Notes under the pieces: generated by a model
Databases searched by the model: none
Seen by the model: only the letters and a program-made list of their open reading frames with translations
Told to the model about the DNA's origin: nothing
Origin: Tubiluchus corallicola
Lineage: Eukaryota > Priapulida > Priapulimorpha > Priapulimorphida > Tubiluchidae
Direction of reading: 5' to 3'
Assembly: GCA_030141605.1 (NCBI GenBank)
Contig: JAQGDQ010000397.1
Coordinates: forward strand, 124,001 to 188,000
DNA: 64,000 bases
In this document: piece by piece, positions 24,900 to 37,479 of the stretch
Layout: every line of letters begins with the position of its first letter
How positions within the stretch are numbered: position 1 is the stretch's first letter
Program-made: the position numbers and the translations under genes

Positions 24900-27290
24900 G
24901 TGCATACAGACAAAGTTGTAGCTGAAAAGGATTATGGGTGAAAATTTAATAAAATTTTTTGATTAATTTAATGAAAAATCTAAATGCTGCGTGGTCAAAT
25001 TGTTCAAAAATTGCAAAAATCACAATATCGCAGTATTGCAAAAATGGTTAAGCATTTGAGTCCTGGAAGAACAATACATTCGGAGCCGAAATGCTAGTTA
25101 AAGCTAGGGTTGATGCACTAGAATGTTAGAAAAAACTTACATTATCACATATTACGCTTCACAAGATATCAAAATACATTATAAGTAAAGAGCGAAATGT
25201 GTCAGGTGATGTATCATGTGTCATGTATCATGTGACCCATAGGACTTCCGATACATTTGTCTTTACTAATGATTTTTAAACGATCTTTTAATTGTTAGAG
25301 ATTTCTTTAAAACGAAATTTGTGAGCCCCTGAATTCTCTTCACTACAGAAGTTTAAACATCTAAGCAACTTATTAATTATTTTCTGAATATTACATATCT
25401 AGGAGTCCTTTACACATGGAAATATATTAAGATCGTATATGCTTAGAAGCTACCAAAAATGCCAAACATGGCTTGTAAATATGCTGGGCAAGCTTGATGA
25501 GTCCACTTCGTTTTAGTAAAATCGCAACTATAGTTACTTGACAGGTGACGAATCACCAGTCTAATTATTAACTATTACTGTGTTGCTTTTCTTAGCAACC
25601 AAGCACACAACGTGACTACACAAGCATTTCCTTCTTCAGTTATCAGTGACTTACAGAAAGTTGCAAATAATAAATTTTGCTATCAGTAGCATTTAAAACA
25701 TTAGCTAATTCAAACCAATTTTAAGGAAAATCAAACTAATATAATTTTGTAGAAACTAGCGAAACCGATCAGAAGCATTTTACATAATTCGAAACAGTGT
25801 GAAATGGCAAAGGATATAAGGCGATGAAGAAGCTTTAACAGGAACTCGAACTTAAGATCTGATGAACTGCACCTGACAATTGCGCAACCAGGTTTGAAAA
25901 TGTACATGATGGTTTACATCAGCTATAGTGAAAACAAATACCCTATCGTCATGCGTTTTGTACGAAAACCCACTTTGAGATGTGATATTTCTGCCATTTA
26001 ACCAGGAATTTGTTCAAAGATGTTCGCACTCATTTAGAAGGTTTAAAAAACAAGTAGCACGTCTCTTTCTCAATATAAAAAACTGACTCCTCTAAATATT
26101 CTTATAACACGCCAGTGAACGCTTTTTTTTCGACGATGTTTCACGAACTTACTGGACCTTCTTATCTTTAATCTGTGATTTTGATCCCAAAATCCATCAA
26201 AATCAGCGTCCTATGAGACCCCTTGATTTTAGTTTTAGCTCATACCAAAAAAAAAATTCCAATGCACGAATGGCTCATATTCAGCCTTGCTCAACAACGC
26301 GACTCCACCACGTCATTGCCACATACCAAAATTTGCGGCCTAGGTCAAAAACTGTAGTAGGACATACGGCCTAACGAGATAACAAGAACCCTGCACACAC
26401 TGTGACCGGTCACATATAAACATAAGTACCCTTCCCTGAAATGTACCTTGCGAGTGTTGTGTCAACAGCCATTAGCTCTAAAAGGTCACCAGGTGGGTGT
26501 ACCTTGCATTTTGGCCACTCTCGGACATTTATAGCTTGCCTTCTTTTTAAAACCTCGGGCGCACATCTATCCTACTAGCCTCCAGTACTCAAATAATGTG
26601 AAGAAAATCGAAAAAAACTGTAACTGTAATCATGATCATAATCGTAAAACTGACCGACGCGCACTACCCTTTGTCTCTTGACCAGAGGTCAGAGGCAGAC
26701 ATCTTGTCGTCCTTCACCAGTCCAAGGCTAACCCCCGCGTGAGTTTCGTGATCCTAGCTTGCAAGCCAAACTAGTTGTGAAATGTTTTGCAGAGAATGAA
26801 TAATAATAAAGAAATAAATACCTGTACGAATTTCAATAGTAATAAAAATCTTCGTAAAACAGAATGTGATTAATTAGATAATGTTAATTCAATTTGTTCA
26901 AATAGGACTGTTCATTAGTCACATTTTCGTTTTGTTAACTACTCGGGATTGACTAGATTAATGCGCCTAGGCTTTGCCTGTTCTTACAATAGTCATTCCG
27001 CTAACTACATTATTTTACTTATAATCATGTATGCATTATCAATGGTGCGTCAAAGAGGAACAAATTCACTCATTCAGATGCATCAGTATTGAGTTTGCTG
27101 AACAATTTCTCTGAGATATTGAGATATTGCCCTGGTCCATAATCCTCAAGACTGGTGGTTTCGTGTAATTTGCCTAGTTATAAACAGCTTAGTTTATTAA
27201 AAAATGTCGATTCACAAAATTTCTGGAAGAAAAATAGTTAATTTAATTTCTCTGTTTTTGATCACGATGAATATTTACAACGTGCTCGCA
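24900..27290. other. Intergenic AT-rich DNA upstream of the fucosyltransferase gene
   Basis: No gene recognised. A short ATGTATCATGTG-type tandem motif occurs near 25205-25245. A somewhat GC-richer stretch at 26340-26760 has no recognisable coding content. The fucosyltransferase promoter should lie at the right end, but I see no clear TATA box. Confidence 0.4.
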
Positions 27291-27298
27291 GTGCTATA

Positions 27299-28582
27299 AT
27301 GAAATTTTGTCACCGTATTATTGTGAAACTATGCTTTTTATCAGTGTTGCTTTTGACTGTTTACAGATTAAAAAGCAGAATAGAGGAACTCGAAAAACAT
27401 AAAAAGAAAACGTTTTACTGTATCACAGGTAATAAGAAGACGAATTGTACTGTGTCAGCAACCATTGTCGGAAAGCTTGGTGAAACAACCCCGGATTGGT
27501 CACCAACTTGGCAAAATACTTTGAAAGTTATACTATACTGGAACAAACTGAATAACTACGACGACTTTAGATGGGGTTTTGGAAGGCAGCCGTTCTTAGA
27601 GAATTGTGCGTTTGAAAATTCTTTTTGTGTGACAACATTAAACCGTTCGATGCTTGCTTTCAGTGATGCTGTGGTTCTTTATGGGCGTTCAAAATATAGC
27701 ACAATTCCGAAATTAAAACCTGCAGGGCAAAAGTGGGTTTTCTTTCTAGCTGAACCACCAAGTTCGACGACAAAAAATCTATCTGACCTAAATGACGTAT
27801 TCCACTGGACAATGACGTATCGTCTAGATTCTGATATTGTGACAAAATATGGTGACATCGTTAAACGTGGCCTAGAGGAAAAATACGTGTTAGGACAACA
27901 TCGTAGGTTCAGGAAGAAGAAAGCTGTGGCTTGGTTTGTAAGCCATTGCGAAACGGCTAGTCTACGTGAATTTTATGTTTACCAACTGAGGAAATTTATT
28001 AGCATAGACATATATGGTCATTGTGCCAATAGACTTAGATATAGAAACAGAAAAATGGGTTATGAATATCTTGAGCAGAATTATAAATTTTATCTCTCAT
28101 TTGAGAACTCTATCTGTAAAGATTATATTACTGAAAAGGTTTATGCGGTATTGATGTATGATGTGGTTCCAATTGTTATGGGCGGTGCAAATTATTCTTA
28201 TTTTCTGCCGCCACATTCGTACATAAATGTGGATGACTTTGAATCACCTAAACATCTTGCAATTTTTTTAAAAGGAATGACTTCTGAAGAATATGATGAA
28301 TATTTTAAATGGAAAGTAAAATATAAGTCGATTTTGATTTTTCCAACCAATGCAAACTTGCAATACGGTATAGGTGGTACTTCTCAATACTGGTGTGAAC
28401 TGTGTAAAAAGCTTCACGAAGAAAATAGCAACGCCACGCTGCGTATTACAGATAGACTATTTTCTTGTCTTAGCAACACCAACAGGAGACTAAATGTTTG
28501 GTGGAATGAAAATCAATGTTTTAATGACAAATACACCTTTCACAAAATGTCTCTTACAAGGAAACAACTATATAGAACATGA
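27299..28582 (+). CDS. GT10 alpha-1,3-fucosyltransferase, single exon
   Basis: Transfers fucose from GDP-fucose to GlcNAc or Glc of a glycan acceptor in the Golgi. The 427-residue protein is complete in one frame with no intron. It has a short tail, an anchor at about residues 7-22 (IIVKLCFLSVLLLTVY), a charged stem, and an N-terminal lobe with FFLAEPPSS and the HWTMTYRLDSDIVTKYG block (about 169-185). The GDP-fucose-binding domain carries the family signature KFYLSFENSICKDYITEKVY (about 263-282), then VPIVMGG and the PPHSYINVDDF block. The ATG has A at -3. An AATAAA lies 18 bp past the stop (28600-28605), a very short 3' end. A GT10 enzyme of FUT3-7/9 type is the best fit; N-glycan core fucosylation by an FucTA-type enzyme is possible too. 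Confidence 0.93.
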   Translation: MKFCHRIIVKLCFLSVLLLTVYRLKSRIEELEKHKKKTFYCITGNKKTNCTVSATIVGKLGETTPDWSPTWQNTLKVILYWNKLNNYDDFRWGFGRQPFLENCAFENSFCVTTLNRSMLAFSDAVVLYGRSKYSTIPKLKPAGQKWVFFLAEPPSSTTKNLSDLNDVFHWTMTYRLDSDIVTKYGDIVKRGLEEKYVLGQHRRFRKKKAVAWFVSHCETASLREFYVYQLRKFISIDIYGHCANRLRYRNRKMGYEYLEQNYKFYLSFENSICKDYITEKVYAVLMYDVVPIVMGGANYSYFLPPHSYINVDDFESPKHLAIFLKGMTSEEYDEYFKWKVKYKSILIFPTNANLQYGIGGTSQYWCELCKKLHEENSNATLRITDRLFSCLSNTNRRLNVWWNENQCFNDKYTFHKMSLTRKQLYRT

Positions 28583-28599
28583 CTGTAACATCCTGTGAC

Positions 28600-28605
28600 A
28601 ATAAA
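28600..28605 (+). terminator. Polyadenylation signal AATAAA of the fucosyltransferase gene
   Basis: Canonical hexamer 18 bp after the stop codon. There is no other candidate nearby. Confidence 0.5.
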
Positions 28606-28739
28606 ACACGTTTGCAAATTATTTTTGCTTTTATATATAAGTGTCGGGATTATTATTTCAATTTACAGAGCGAACATTGTACAGGACATTATAAAAAACA
28701 GTCTTTCAACAAACAACATTAACAAAATAGTAGTTTTAC

Positions 28740-29060
28740 CAAGGCGAGGTCTTCTCCAGTACTTGGGTAGGACCGGTCCTTCCTCACGCACGTTGTAGTA
28801 ATGCAGCAGAATTCGGTCTGCAATGGAAGTTGGCTAAGTTAGCGTCTCTCTCAGTCTACTTCGTGAGCAGCAGGTAGCCTTTTCCAGGAAGTATCCACAG
28901 CTTTCCATCCAACTGGCAGGACACGTAGTAGAGTCTCTGGAGATCGGATAATGAGAAGATCATCTCCTCCGAGTTCCACGCAGAACGGAAGCGATTTAGA
29001 CCATCGAACGTGAAGTCAAAGGTGACAGTATCTTCATCCAACGTAAAGGTAATTAGGCTA
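28740..29060 (-). CDS. Unrecognised minus-strand exons (possible gene fragment)
   Basis: This segment is distinctly more GC-rich and protein-like than its surroundings. Reading minus, 29050-28859 is open and includes FDFTFDGLNRF and SDLQRLYYVSCQLDG, ending in GYLLLTK before a TAG. After about 90 bp a good acceptor (CTTCCATTGCAG) leads into 28825-28745, which reads RILLHYYNVREEGPVLPKYW and ends at a CTTG|GTAAAA donor-like site. The two pieces could be internal exons of one gene, but a clean donor for the first was not found (a weak GTAGAC at its end leaves a phase mismatch). I do not recognise the protein. It could also be a captured fragment inside a mobile element. It lies about 150 bp beyond the fucosyltransferase polyadenylation signal, convergent with that gene. 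Confidence 0.3.
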
Positions 29061-30700
29061 TGTAATGAATGCCTAATTTAACAAATGTCTCTTAGCAATT
29101 GTGTAACTGACGAGGTTTCACCAGCAGAAGAAGAACATAATAATGAACAAACCATCCATTTCTCGTTCAATCATCGTATGAAAGAAACCATGATATAGTT
29201 ATATCTGACCATTTCTCAACACGGTCACTTTACACTCTCCGCCACGTAGGCCAATACGTCTAATATCTAAGCCTCGAAAGCTAGCCGACCAATCAGAAAC
29301 GAGTTCTGGGTGAAGTGACCTCAGTAGTACAGTGACGAAGCTTTCACATTTGTTCAAACACGGGCATAATATTATCATGGAAAAAATTGTTGCTAAACGT
29401 ATTTTCGCTTAAAAAATACAAGTCATGTTGAAACGAAACGAATTTCATCTTCTTCTGCCTAATTACATATTTAAGGTAGCTTAACAGAAAAATGGCTTCA
29501 TTTAATGGATAACTTCGTCAAAAATAATGCTACTTTTGACTAAAGATGGCAGCACAAGATTGGAACATTAAATCAATACATCAATATTATCAATCATTAG
29601 GTAAATAACTCGTGATACCGTTTAGGTTAATACTTAAAGTGAAAAATAATTAGTTGCAGTAATCTGCTAGTTGGGGGACCATCACAATGACTTAGCTTGA
29701 AATATATTTCGAGCAACAGTCATGTTAGCTCATAACATAATAGACAATTAAATGTGTGATTTGCACTCCAACATATATTTTTTGTCATTCTCGGAGTCCT
29801 CCAAACTGTTAGCTGCATGCCTATAGTTAAAATTGCAAATGGTCTGTATTATTAATAGCACTGGCCATGAGCTATATTTATTATGTTATTATATTTCCAC
29901 AAAAAGCAAAACGAAATAAGTTACAGCTGCGATATCGTAAACCGGCCAAATTTATGAGGTGTTTGATACAGTGCGCACTTGACCAGACCCACAGCGTCAT
30001 TGACAAGGCGGCCCAAATATAGGAGGGGTTTGATACAGTGCGCACGAGCTACTGCAACAAACTAGAATTAGATATTATCGACTGAAATGGATCTATAAAG
30101 CGAATATCTGTCCAGATTCGTTTTCAAATTACAAGGTAAGAAAAAAATATATAACTGTGCTAAAATGGCTAAAAGTAATGTTTATTCTAATGCTAGCAGT
30201 TTTTTAGCATAACACAAATAAACGGATACTAATTTTAGCTAAACAGACTTTGAGTTCTCCATTCAATGTCAGATGAATTATCATTCAAAATAATTTCATT
30301 GTCATCAGTGTCAAATGTAAGAACATGCATTCAATCGCTAATAAGGTTTTCAGAAAGCATATTATGCAACTAAAACATCAAATCTGCTTAAAAAACTGTT
30401 CAACGCTAGCTGCCATGGTTGCTCTTACTTTCTGTGAATGCACGCCCAGGTGCAAGAAAAATTGCTTAGGCATGTTAATAATAGCCTCAGCTAAATAGTG
30501 TCATTGATGCAAATCTTTTATCCTTTGGTTATGCAAAAAAAATATACAAACACTGAAAATGAAGAAAGCAACAGAACTTATTTCATTATATGATTTAGTT
30601 GGATATTTATCGTTACTTTTCCATATTTCATTGAAATTGAAGGCATGAAAGTTTAGCTCATAAGGTTTCGTTCTTACCCGTGAGATGGGCCACTTTACTG
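29060..30700. other. Intergenic with a short direct repeat
   Basis: The only structure noted is a direct repeat of about 37 bp, containing GTTTGATACAGTGCGCAC, at about 29943-29980 and 30009-30050. No gene seen. Confidence 0.45.
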
Positions 30701-33700
30701 TCATGAGTGACTAAATACTAGCTGCTCACATAGAGTCAGTTATTGCAAAATGCAAAAAGTCAATTTGGAAAAAATGTAGAACATATGTACACAGCTGTTA
30801 AAAATTATTATTTTTGGGGTGCTAAAATAAACTTAATTTTTCAAATTTTTGCTTATCGAAGTAAACGAATAATTACAGTACTCCACAAATGCCTATTTCA
30901 ATCTTTCAGGAACAAACAGTTTTTGTATTTTTAGCCCTGTCATTTTTGTAAGAGCAAAATCTTCATAGAGTATTCTTTTACAAGCTCCACAATAGTGCAT
31001 ACGTTCAGTAAGAAAAACAATGAATCCATTTAATTTATTTTAATCTATCGTTGTTTCTAACTCTTATCTTGGCATCTTTTTCCAGGTTTGACGTATTTGC
31101 ACAAGTGTGAATTTGTCGAAATACATTTCATTACTTCACAAACATGCAGGAAACTATTCGTTCATGTTTAGTATTTCACAACAAACCGTGACATAATTTA
31201 CCGTGCCTCTAAAGAGTTATTGTGTCAAACATTTGCAATAGCATTTGTTCAAACAATTAGGATTGTTACACACGAATCTATGTTTACACATTGGATTTGA
31301 GCTATTTCGCACAGATGTTAAAATCTTTCATGTTATTTTCAGTCTTTTAATAAACTTTTCCGCATTTTTCAAAATTTATTTTCTAGCTCTTGTTCTGGCA
31401 CCTCTCGCTGTGTGTTCTCAATGATAAGACATGATAATGATTTGACATGATAAGCATTCTTTTGGCAAAGGAGATTAAATTTTGGTAATTTCAGTTAATA
31501 ATCAGTTAGTGCCTAGTGGCACAGCTCATTTGAAGCATGTTGTTCATAGGAATAGCTATAACTTTCAATACTTCACATCATAAACATGATCCTGCTTGGG
31601 TCATTTGTGATTACAATCCGGTACTTTCAACTCAATTGAAGTATTTTGCCATTCTGTCAATGGCGCCCCAGGGTGGTGATTTAATTTAAAAAATCTTTAT
31701 ATTCTGTAGACATTCTTGTCTGCATTTGCTTTTCATCTCTTCTTGACATTCACTGGGGTTCTCGAGGTTAGCTAAACAAAAAGCTTCTGCAGACTATTGA
31801 CATTCTTGTCTCTCTACTTGCTAGGCGTCTCTTCTCAACTCTTTCCCTGTGTGTTCCAGGGACGCGGTTAAACTGAACAAAAAACTTCTGCAGACTATTG
31901 ATATTCTTGTCTATATTTGCTAAGCATCTTTTCTTAACTCTTTCACGAGGAGTTCCAGGGAGGCAGCTTAACCAAACAAAAAATCTTCTGCAGTCTATTG
32001 ATAATATTCTCGGTCTTTCAGCTCATTCTTTCCAGTATTTAAACAGTAAACAGGGTGACTAGTTTACTTAAGAATTCTGAAATCTGGTAAATTACTTTTT
32101 CACAGTTTAACACAAAGAAGTAAAACTATTCATCCATATTTCAAATCAAATATAGACGTATTAAATTTGAAAGTGCTTTTGTTGGGCGTGATTTTGAAAA
32201 ATATTTTTGCAAACTCGTTATACATATAATATATATATAGCTTTAAAAACACGTAACATCACAATTTTATACGAAATAAACTCATCATAAAATTTGTAAT
32301 AATTATTATCATTTCCACCAGCAGAACAACAGCCTATAAAAATCTCACCGCACTACACCTCACTGCATGTTAAATCACATTTACGAAATTCTTACGACTG
32401 ATGTTGTTGGCTTTTTCAGGCAATGCTCTTCAAAGTCATCAATATTGCAATTTAGTGAAATTAATCAAATATTTTTTAACTTCTTTACTGTCAAGTAAAG
32501 TGTATCGCTTCTTTACTATTAATTTGCCTAGTTAAACTACAGACCCATTTATTTAGTTCCTTATTTATATTCTACATTAATAATAAATTTTGAGTCACCT
32601 GAGTCATTGATAAAGGCTAGTGATAAATAAGATTCTCAAACTTCTTTGACACGTATATTTGGCCAGTTGGTTGAGTAACACAAAAGTAACACATCGTAAG
32701 TTGGCAACTTGTAATTTGCCCAAGAATCAAAGTGCTAATTAACAACAAAATTGGCACTAATGTTTGGTACTGATGTTGCAAAGTAGGTTTCGTTAGAACC
32801 AGCTTTGGAGCTAAAACAAAAAGAGCTGCCGACAGACAACCAATTTTCCAACAAAAATTATTATAGTTTTTAATTCACCTAAATTGACGCATATGAAAAA
32901 AATCATGTGCTTGCTCTCTTGGAATCCTGGCAATTTTGTTGGATTCTAAATAATTGATTTATGCTACTTTTAAAAGTGCTACACCACACAAATACAACCA
33001 TAATAAGAGCAGTGTAAAGACTTTGCAAGTTAATTTTACAGACTTTTGTTAATTTAAGTGTAGTTATAGTGCTGTAGAATAAATATGTTGTCTCTTTTTA
33101 AACTCGTTACGGTAAATGCATTTCAATGATAATTTTTGATTTTTCTATTTTTCTTCAGCTTTAATAAATGGTGATTTGCAACAAATAAGCGTCTGTTGCC
33201 CACTTACTGGACCTAGTTCTCACTGAACTCAAAGATTTTTTGTCAGCAATGGTCAAATGGAAAACAATTTTTTGTTACCACTGGACACATAATAAAGTGA
33301 TAATCATTTTTCTGAAGATTTTTAGCAATGCCTTTTCAGCATGTGGTAAAACTACTTTTTTGCTATCAAAACAATATTGTGAGCATTAAATAAACATATT
33401 AGTGAATTCATTCAGTTTATTTTTATCTTTTGTTTTTCTTGCGCCTAGTTTGTTTTCTCAACCATCTTCCTGATGTCTCTTCCCAGTTGTGTCAGCCTCG
33501 GGTGTGAAGTATTTGCAAAAGTAACTTTAAATTTGAGAAATAATGAAATATGCGTGGAAAACTCTTTATTTTAATTAGATAAACCAAAAATAAACGTTGC
33601 AATATCATTCACTAGACTCTAAAGGGTTATTGTGTTCAACATTTGCAATAACATTAAATTTTGTTCAAATGTCAATAGCTGTCAATCACGAATTGAATTG

Positions 33701-34250
33701 GCTGGGTGCGATTCGTAGAAAAATATTGATCATTTTCAATTATTGATCACGAATCAGAATTTACAAATCGTATTTGCGAAATTCATTTCACACAAAGTTT
33801 CATGCTCATAAGAAAGCGTTAGTGTGGCTTTTTTACTCAAATAGTGGCTGAGATTCCTGGATATTATTGATTTTGTGATAACGTGATAAAGAAACGAGTG
33901 ACTGTTTCAGTCAATTTAGTTTGCTCAATGCAAAATGTGATATCTTTATGCAAACTTACCAGCACAGTAAAAAACGTTGGGTGAAATTTTTGACACTGCT
34001 GTGATGGAGAAGATAATCCACCAATGTAATTCTCAAGGAAAGCTCACTGCTATACACAAAGAGTTTAGAGGTGTTTATAATTGTGATTATAACTTATTGT
34101 CATGTCTTTGAAATAATTCTTTTGGACGCGACGCGGACACAAGAAACTAGCAAAATTACGTAAAGAAATTCAACAATTATAGATTTTTGCCTAAATATTT
34201 GAGGGGCGAGAATTCCAATAAAGTGGCTTTTTGATCACTTTTGCAATTCT
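30700..34250 (+). repeat. Diverged copy of the 50-kb repeat family
   Basis: Large parts align with 50.9-52.2 kb: 33385-33430 with 50920-50965; 31690-32150 with 51350-51800 (including the tandem array and TTCCAGTATTTAAACAG); and 33680-34020 with 51850-52170. Parts of it also repeat internally (31010-31330 against 33410-33800, both with CTCTAAAGRGTTATTGTGT). No coding sequence was found. Confidence 0.75.
31725..32010 (+). repeat. Three degenerate units of the 92-100-bp tandem array
   Basis: Units begin at about 31725, 31817 and 31916. Each carries a TTCTTGTCT block, a pyrimidine-rich stretch, GRRGTTCCAGG-like sequence and AACAAAAARCTTCTGCAG. Same monomer as at 51276-51675. Confidence 0.8.
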
Positions 34251-34579
34251 CAAACTGATTTGCTTGTCCAGTGAGGTTTCATCTCCTACGTAGTTCTGTG
34301 CGTGAGTAATGTTTATGTTATGCACGTCCTGTACCACATCAGTTTTGCTTAGCAGAGTAATTTAGAGTAAGTTTTGCTATCTAGTATGAACACGCTTACG
34401 AGTTACTTAGAGAGTTAACATTAACGAGAGAACACAGCCTAATTTGAATGTGCCATTATCTAAAGTACTAAACTAAATTGGCGGTTGGTGTTCATCTCTG
34501 ACTTGCTGCTGAGTCAGGTTGATCACTATCGATATCTCAGAAGGATGAGGGCTTTAGAGTTTGTATATAGGAACATTTT

Positions 34580-34726
34580 TTGTAAACCTGTTTTTACATG
34601 ATAAACTCGGACATCGCGCCGCTTGCCTTTTGATCCTATGCATACATTGTAGTTCCAGTCTGACAGGTTGTCCACTACTGGAATGGGACCACGCCAACAT
34701 GGGCTCATCTTTTTGCCCCATCTTTT
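34580..34726 (-). pseudogene. Ty3/Gypsy-type integrase C-terminal (GPY/F) fragment
   Basis: Minus-strand reading KKMSPCWRGPIPVVDNLSD followed by a YHVKTGL block is the chromodomain-proximal GPY/F pattern of Gypsy-type integrases. The surrounding frame is degraded and no other pol domain is found. It is an isolated relic. Confidence 0.7.
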
Positions 34727-34939
34727 GTACTGAATTGTTTTTAAAGTTTGCAGTAATTTTGATTCTATTATATTAATTTTTTTGTAGAATGAAGAATTTG
34801 TAATATTTACCAAAGACATTGTTGATGAAATGATCATTAAAAACCTATAAGGAAAGCTGAAGTACAATGGTAAAGATGCACATATTTTGGCCAAGCCTGA
34901 AAGTGACACTACATTTTGCTGATAACATACGAACAAATA

Positions 34940-36240
34940 TCAGTTTGTAAATTAACTCTAGAATCTAGAAAAAATTCTTTGAGCCTGCTACAAATTCAAC
35001 ATATCTGGAAAATGAACTCCTGATTGATTGATGTGATTGATTGATTGAATAACTGTATTACATGTAATATTAAGTTTGTGATATATATGTAAGTTTTTTG
35101 TGCTTGAACCATTATACTAACGTTTGGTTTCTTTGTTTAGATGTATAATGTTTTTTAGTAATTTTCCTACGTCTTTTGTATTTTGCTTTGCTCAATGGTT
35201 CAATAAATAAATAAATATATGTATATATAAATGAATATAACCAGCAGTAGCTTTTACTAATGTAAAATTAGTACAGAGTAGAATAGAATGACGTCACACC
35301 AATGACTTGTGCCAGCAGTTCTCAATGGAAGAATCTCCCGAAATATAACATCAACTCCTCACAGCTCCTCGTGGTGGAGGCCTCCAGAAATTACAATTTC
35401 AATACATAATTTCTGAGAAAGTTATTCCTTATAACTAGGCCAAACTTTTTACTGGGTTAACCTAACAGAGAAAGCACTACCCCTTCATTACACCGGAGAA
35501 ATAAATAAATTCTATGTAACATTTGGGTTTGGGGAAAAACCTGTACCGCCTACATTACAGCAAGTCAGGTTTTCCCATCTCTTAATTTCTGCTTTGAATG
35601 TCATACCAGAGTTAATAATTATTAATTTATTTTAACACACATTGAGCATTTAACGGGGCACTAAATTAAGTTTCTATTTACATAAATACTCAGATAAAAT
35701 ACAGACATAATATAGAAGTAATTTCTGGAGTATAATTTTATAAATATTTTGCTGTAGCTAAGATGATTTTTATATATAACCTGTGTTTTTATATTCACCT
35801 CTACCGCACTCACAGTTCTAATTTTTTGCACCAGAAGCTTTTGGCTCTTAGCAGTGGGTCCCAGGCAATAATTGAATGATATTTCACCTTGTATAATGTA
35901 TACTATCATATTTTTATGGCAAATAAACATAGTACTTCATACAGTTATTTACAAGAGGCAAATACTTTATTTGCTACTCTGAAATGTATTTCCATAACAA
36001 TTATCTTTTCTGCCAAGCCTAAGCACTCGTAGTCTAGGATTAATTAGTTGATTAACTGCAACCAGTACTATCATTGTATAAAGTGTTTGTATTTGCATTT
36101 TTCTCGCACATTTGCTGCAAGATGAAAGGCCATTTTGACCGCGTTGTAACGGACTTGATACCACATGACTCGCCCATTAGTGCCATTAACACTTTTAGTC
36201 CCAAATTATTTTTTAATAAGAAAAAAAATTAGGCTTAGTA
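34940..36240. other. Intergenic; possible LINE 3' tail and a dispersed repeat
   Basis: AATAAATAAATAAAT at about 35200-35215 resembles the A-rich tails of the LINEs elsewhere in this window. 35270-35480 shares ATGACGTCAS-ACCAATGRCTT-type sequence with 43650-43720. No gene seen. Confidence 0.35.
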
Positions 36241-36249
36241 CATCGGCTG

Positions 36250-37470
36250 CTAAACATGGTAAAAAGCAAATGCTGTATATTTAATAAAAATCTGAAGTTT
36301 ATTCATTACATTTGATAACGTCCTGGAATTCTGACTTATTTGAAATCTCAACATGGAATTTACATGTTGAATCTCAAAGAAACAATTGCGATCATCTTGC
36401 ATTTTATACATTTTGTTTGGCTTGCACTTGCATATGTGCCTTAATTGTTTATTTTTGGAAAGTGTCCAACCCGATATTTCTAGCTTTCTAGGTTTGTACA
36501 TTGTGTTTGGATGTTGTAGTGCTTAGGTTGCACATTATCCTCGTCTGACTCTTCAGCAGATGGTGGGAGGCCTCGTTTACGGCTCACTTTCGATCTTTTT
36601 GTCTTCTGATAGTAAAGAAGTACTCAATTCTGAAGCAAATTCCATGAGATCCATTTGTGATTTTTTTGGGAGCATCAGATGTGTACAGTGACGACGGTAT
36701 TGTAGCCAACCATTTACAACTGCAACTCTAAGGCACGAAAGGAATACTCTTCTGTACCACTTTGTATTTTTATGATCAACTCTGTAGAAACTCATCAACA
36801 TTTCAGACAGATCTGCTGCCCCCATGTGCATGTTGTACTCTGTTAGTCTAACCTTGTTCAACAGTTCAACAATTCATGTTGTTCAACAGTAGTCTAACCT
36901 TGAACAATCTGTTGTACGCGGGATCAATTTCAAAAATCAAAAATCAATTTCTGCTCATATGATCTGCAATGGCAGACACTCGAAATTTTTTTTGACCAAT
37001 ACTCTATATTGAGGCACACCCGTCAAACCCATTCTGATGAGAATTCCTAAATAAATTTCGATTTCTTCAGTTGAGGTCACAAAGTTGCCTCCATCTTCCG
37101 CTGCATACAAATTTGTCTGCTCCACTATAAGGTCTATCAATTCAACTGGTCAAAATTGATTAAAATACCAAGAAGCTGGTTGGATGCTGTCTCTGTAGTC
37201 CTCCACCTCCCCCGAGAATTCTATGGCAGTAGGCTGTGCATTCTTTTTGTGTGTGTTCCATTTAAAACCAGAGCCTTTGTTCTGCACAGCAGTTGATGTT
37301 GTTGGCTGATTACTGTCGATTTCTGAGTCACTAACTTCTGAGCATGAAGACTCTGAGTAATCACCTTCTCCATCATCATCATCAGATTCATTCTCAGGCT
37401 CAGACACGTCAGCATCCAGTAACAAAATTAATTCTCTTCTGCCATGTCTTACAACAACATCCGAGTCCAT
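36250..37470 (-). pseudogene. piggyBac transposase (PGBD-type), internally deleted
   Basis: Minus strand, N- to C-terminal: an acidic N-terminus from the ATG at 37470 (DDDDGEGDYSESS), then PASWYFNQF and, after a stop, ELIDLIVEQTNLYA, then EIEIYLGILIRMGL. The reading then jumps across about 100 bp of scrambled sequence to the C-terminal end of the DDE domain (MHMGAADLSEMLMSFYRVDH, KWYRRVFLSCLRVAVVNGW). A degraded Cys-rich terminal domain follows around 36470-36390. The block holding the first catalytic aspartates is missing, and there are stops near 37148 and 36953. It is inactive. Confidence 0.88.
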
Positions 37471-37479
37471 ACATCCACT

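Noticed and set aside
28595-28798. Plus-strand frame with a membrane-like segment after the fucosyltransferase gene
   Set aside because: No ATG in frame, a stop just upstream, and its 3' half is the complement of the unknown minus-strand exon.
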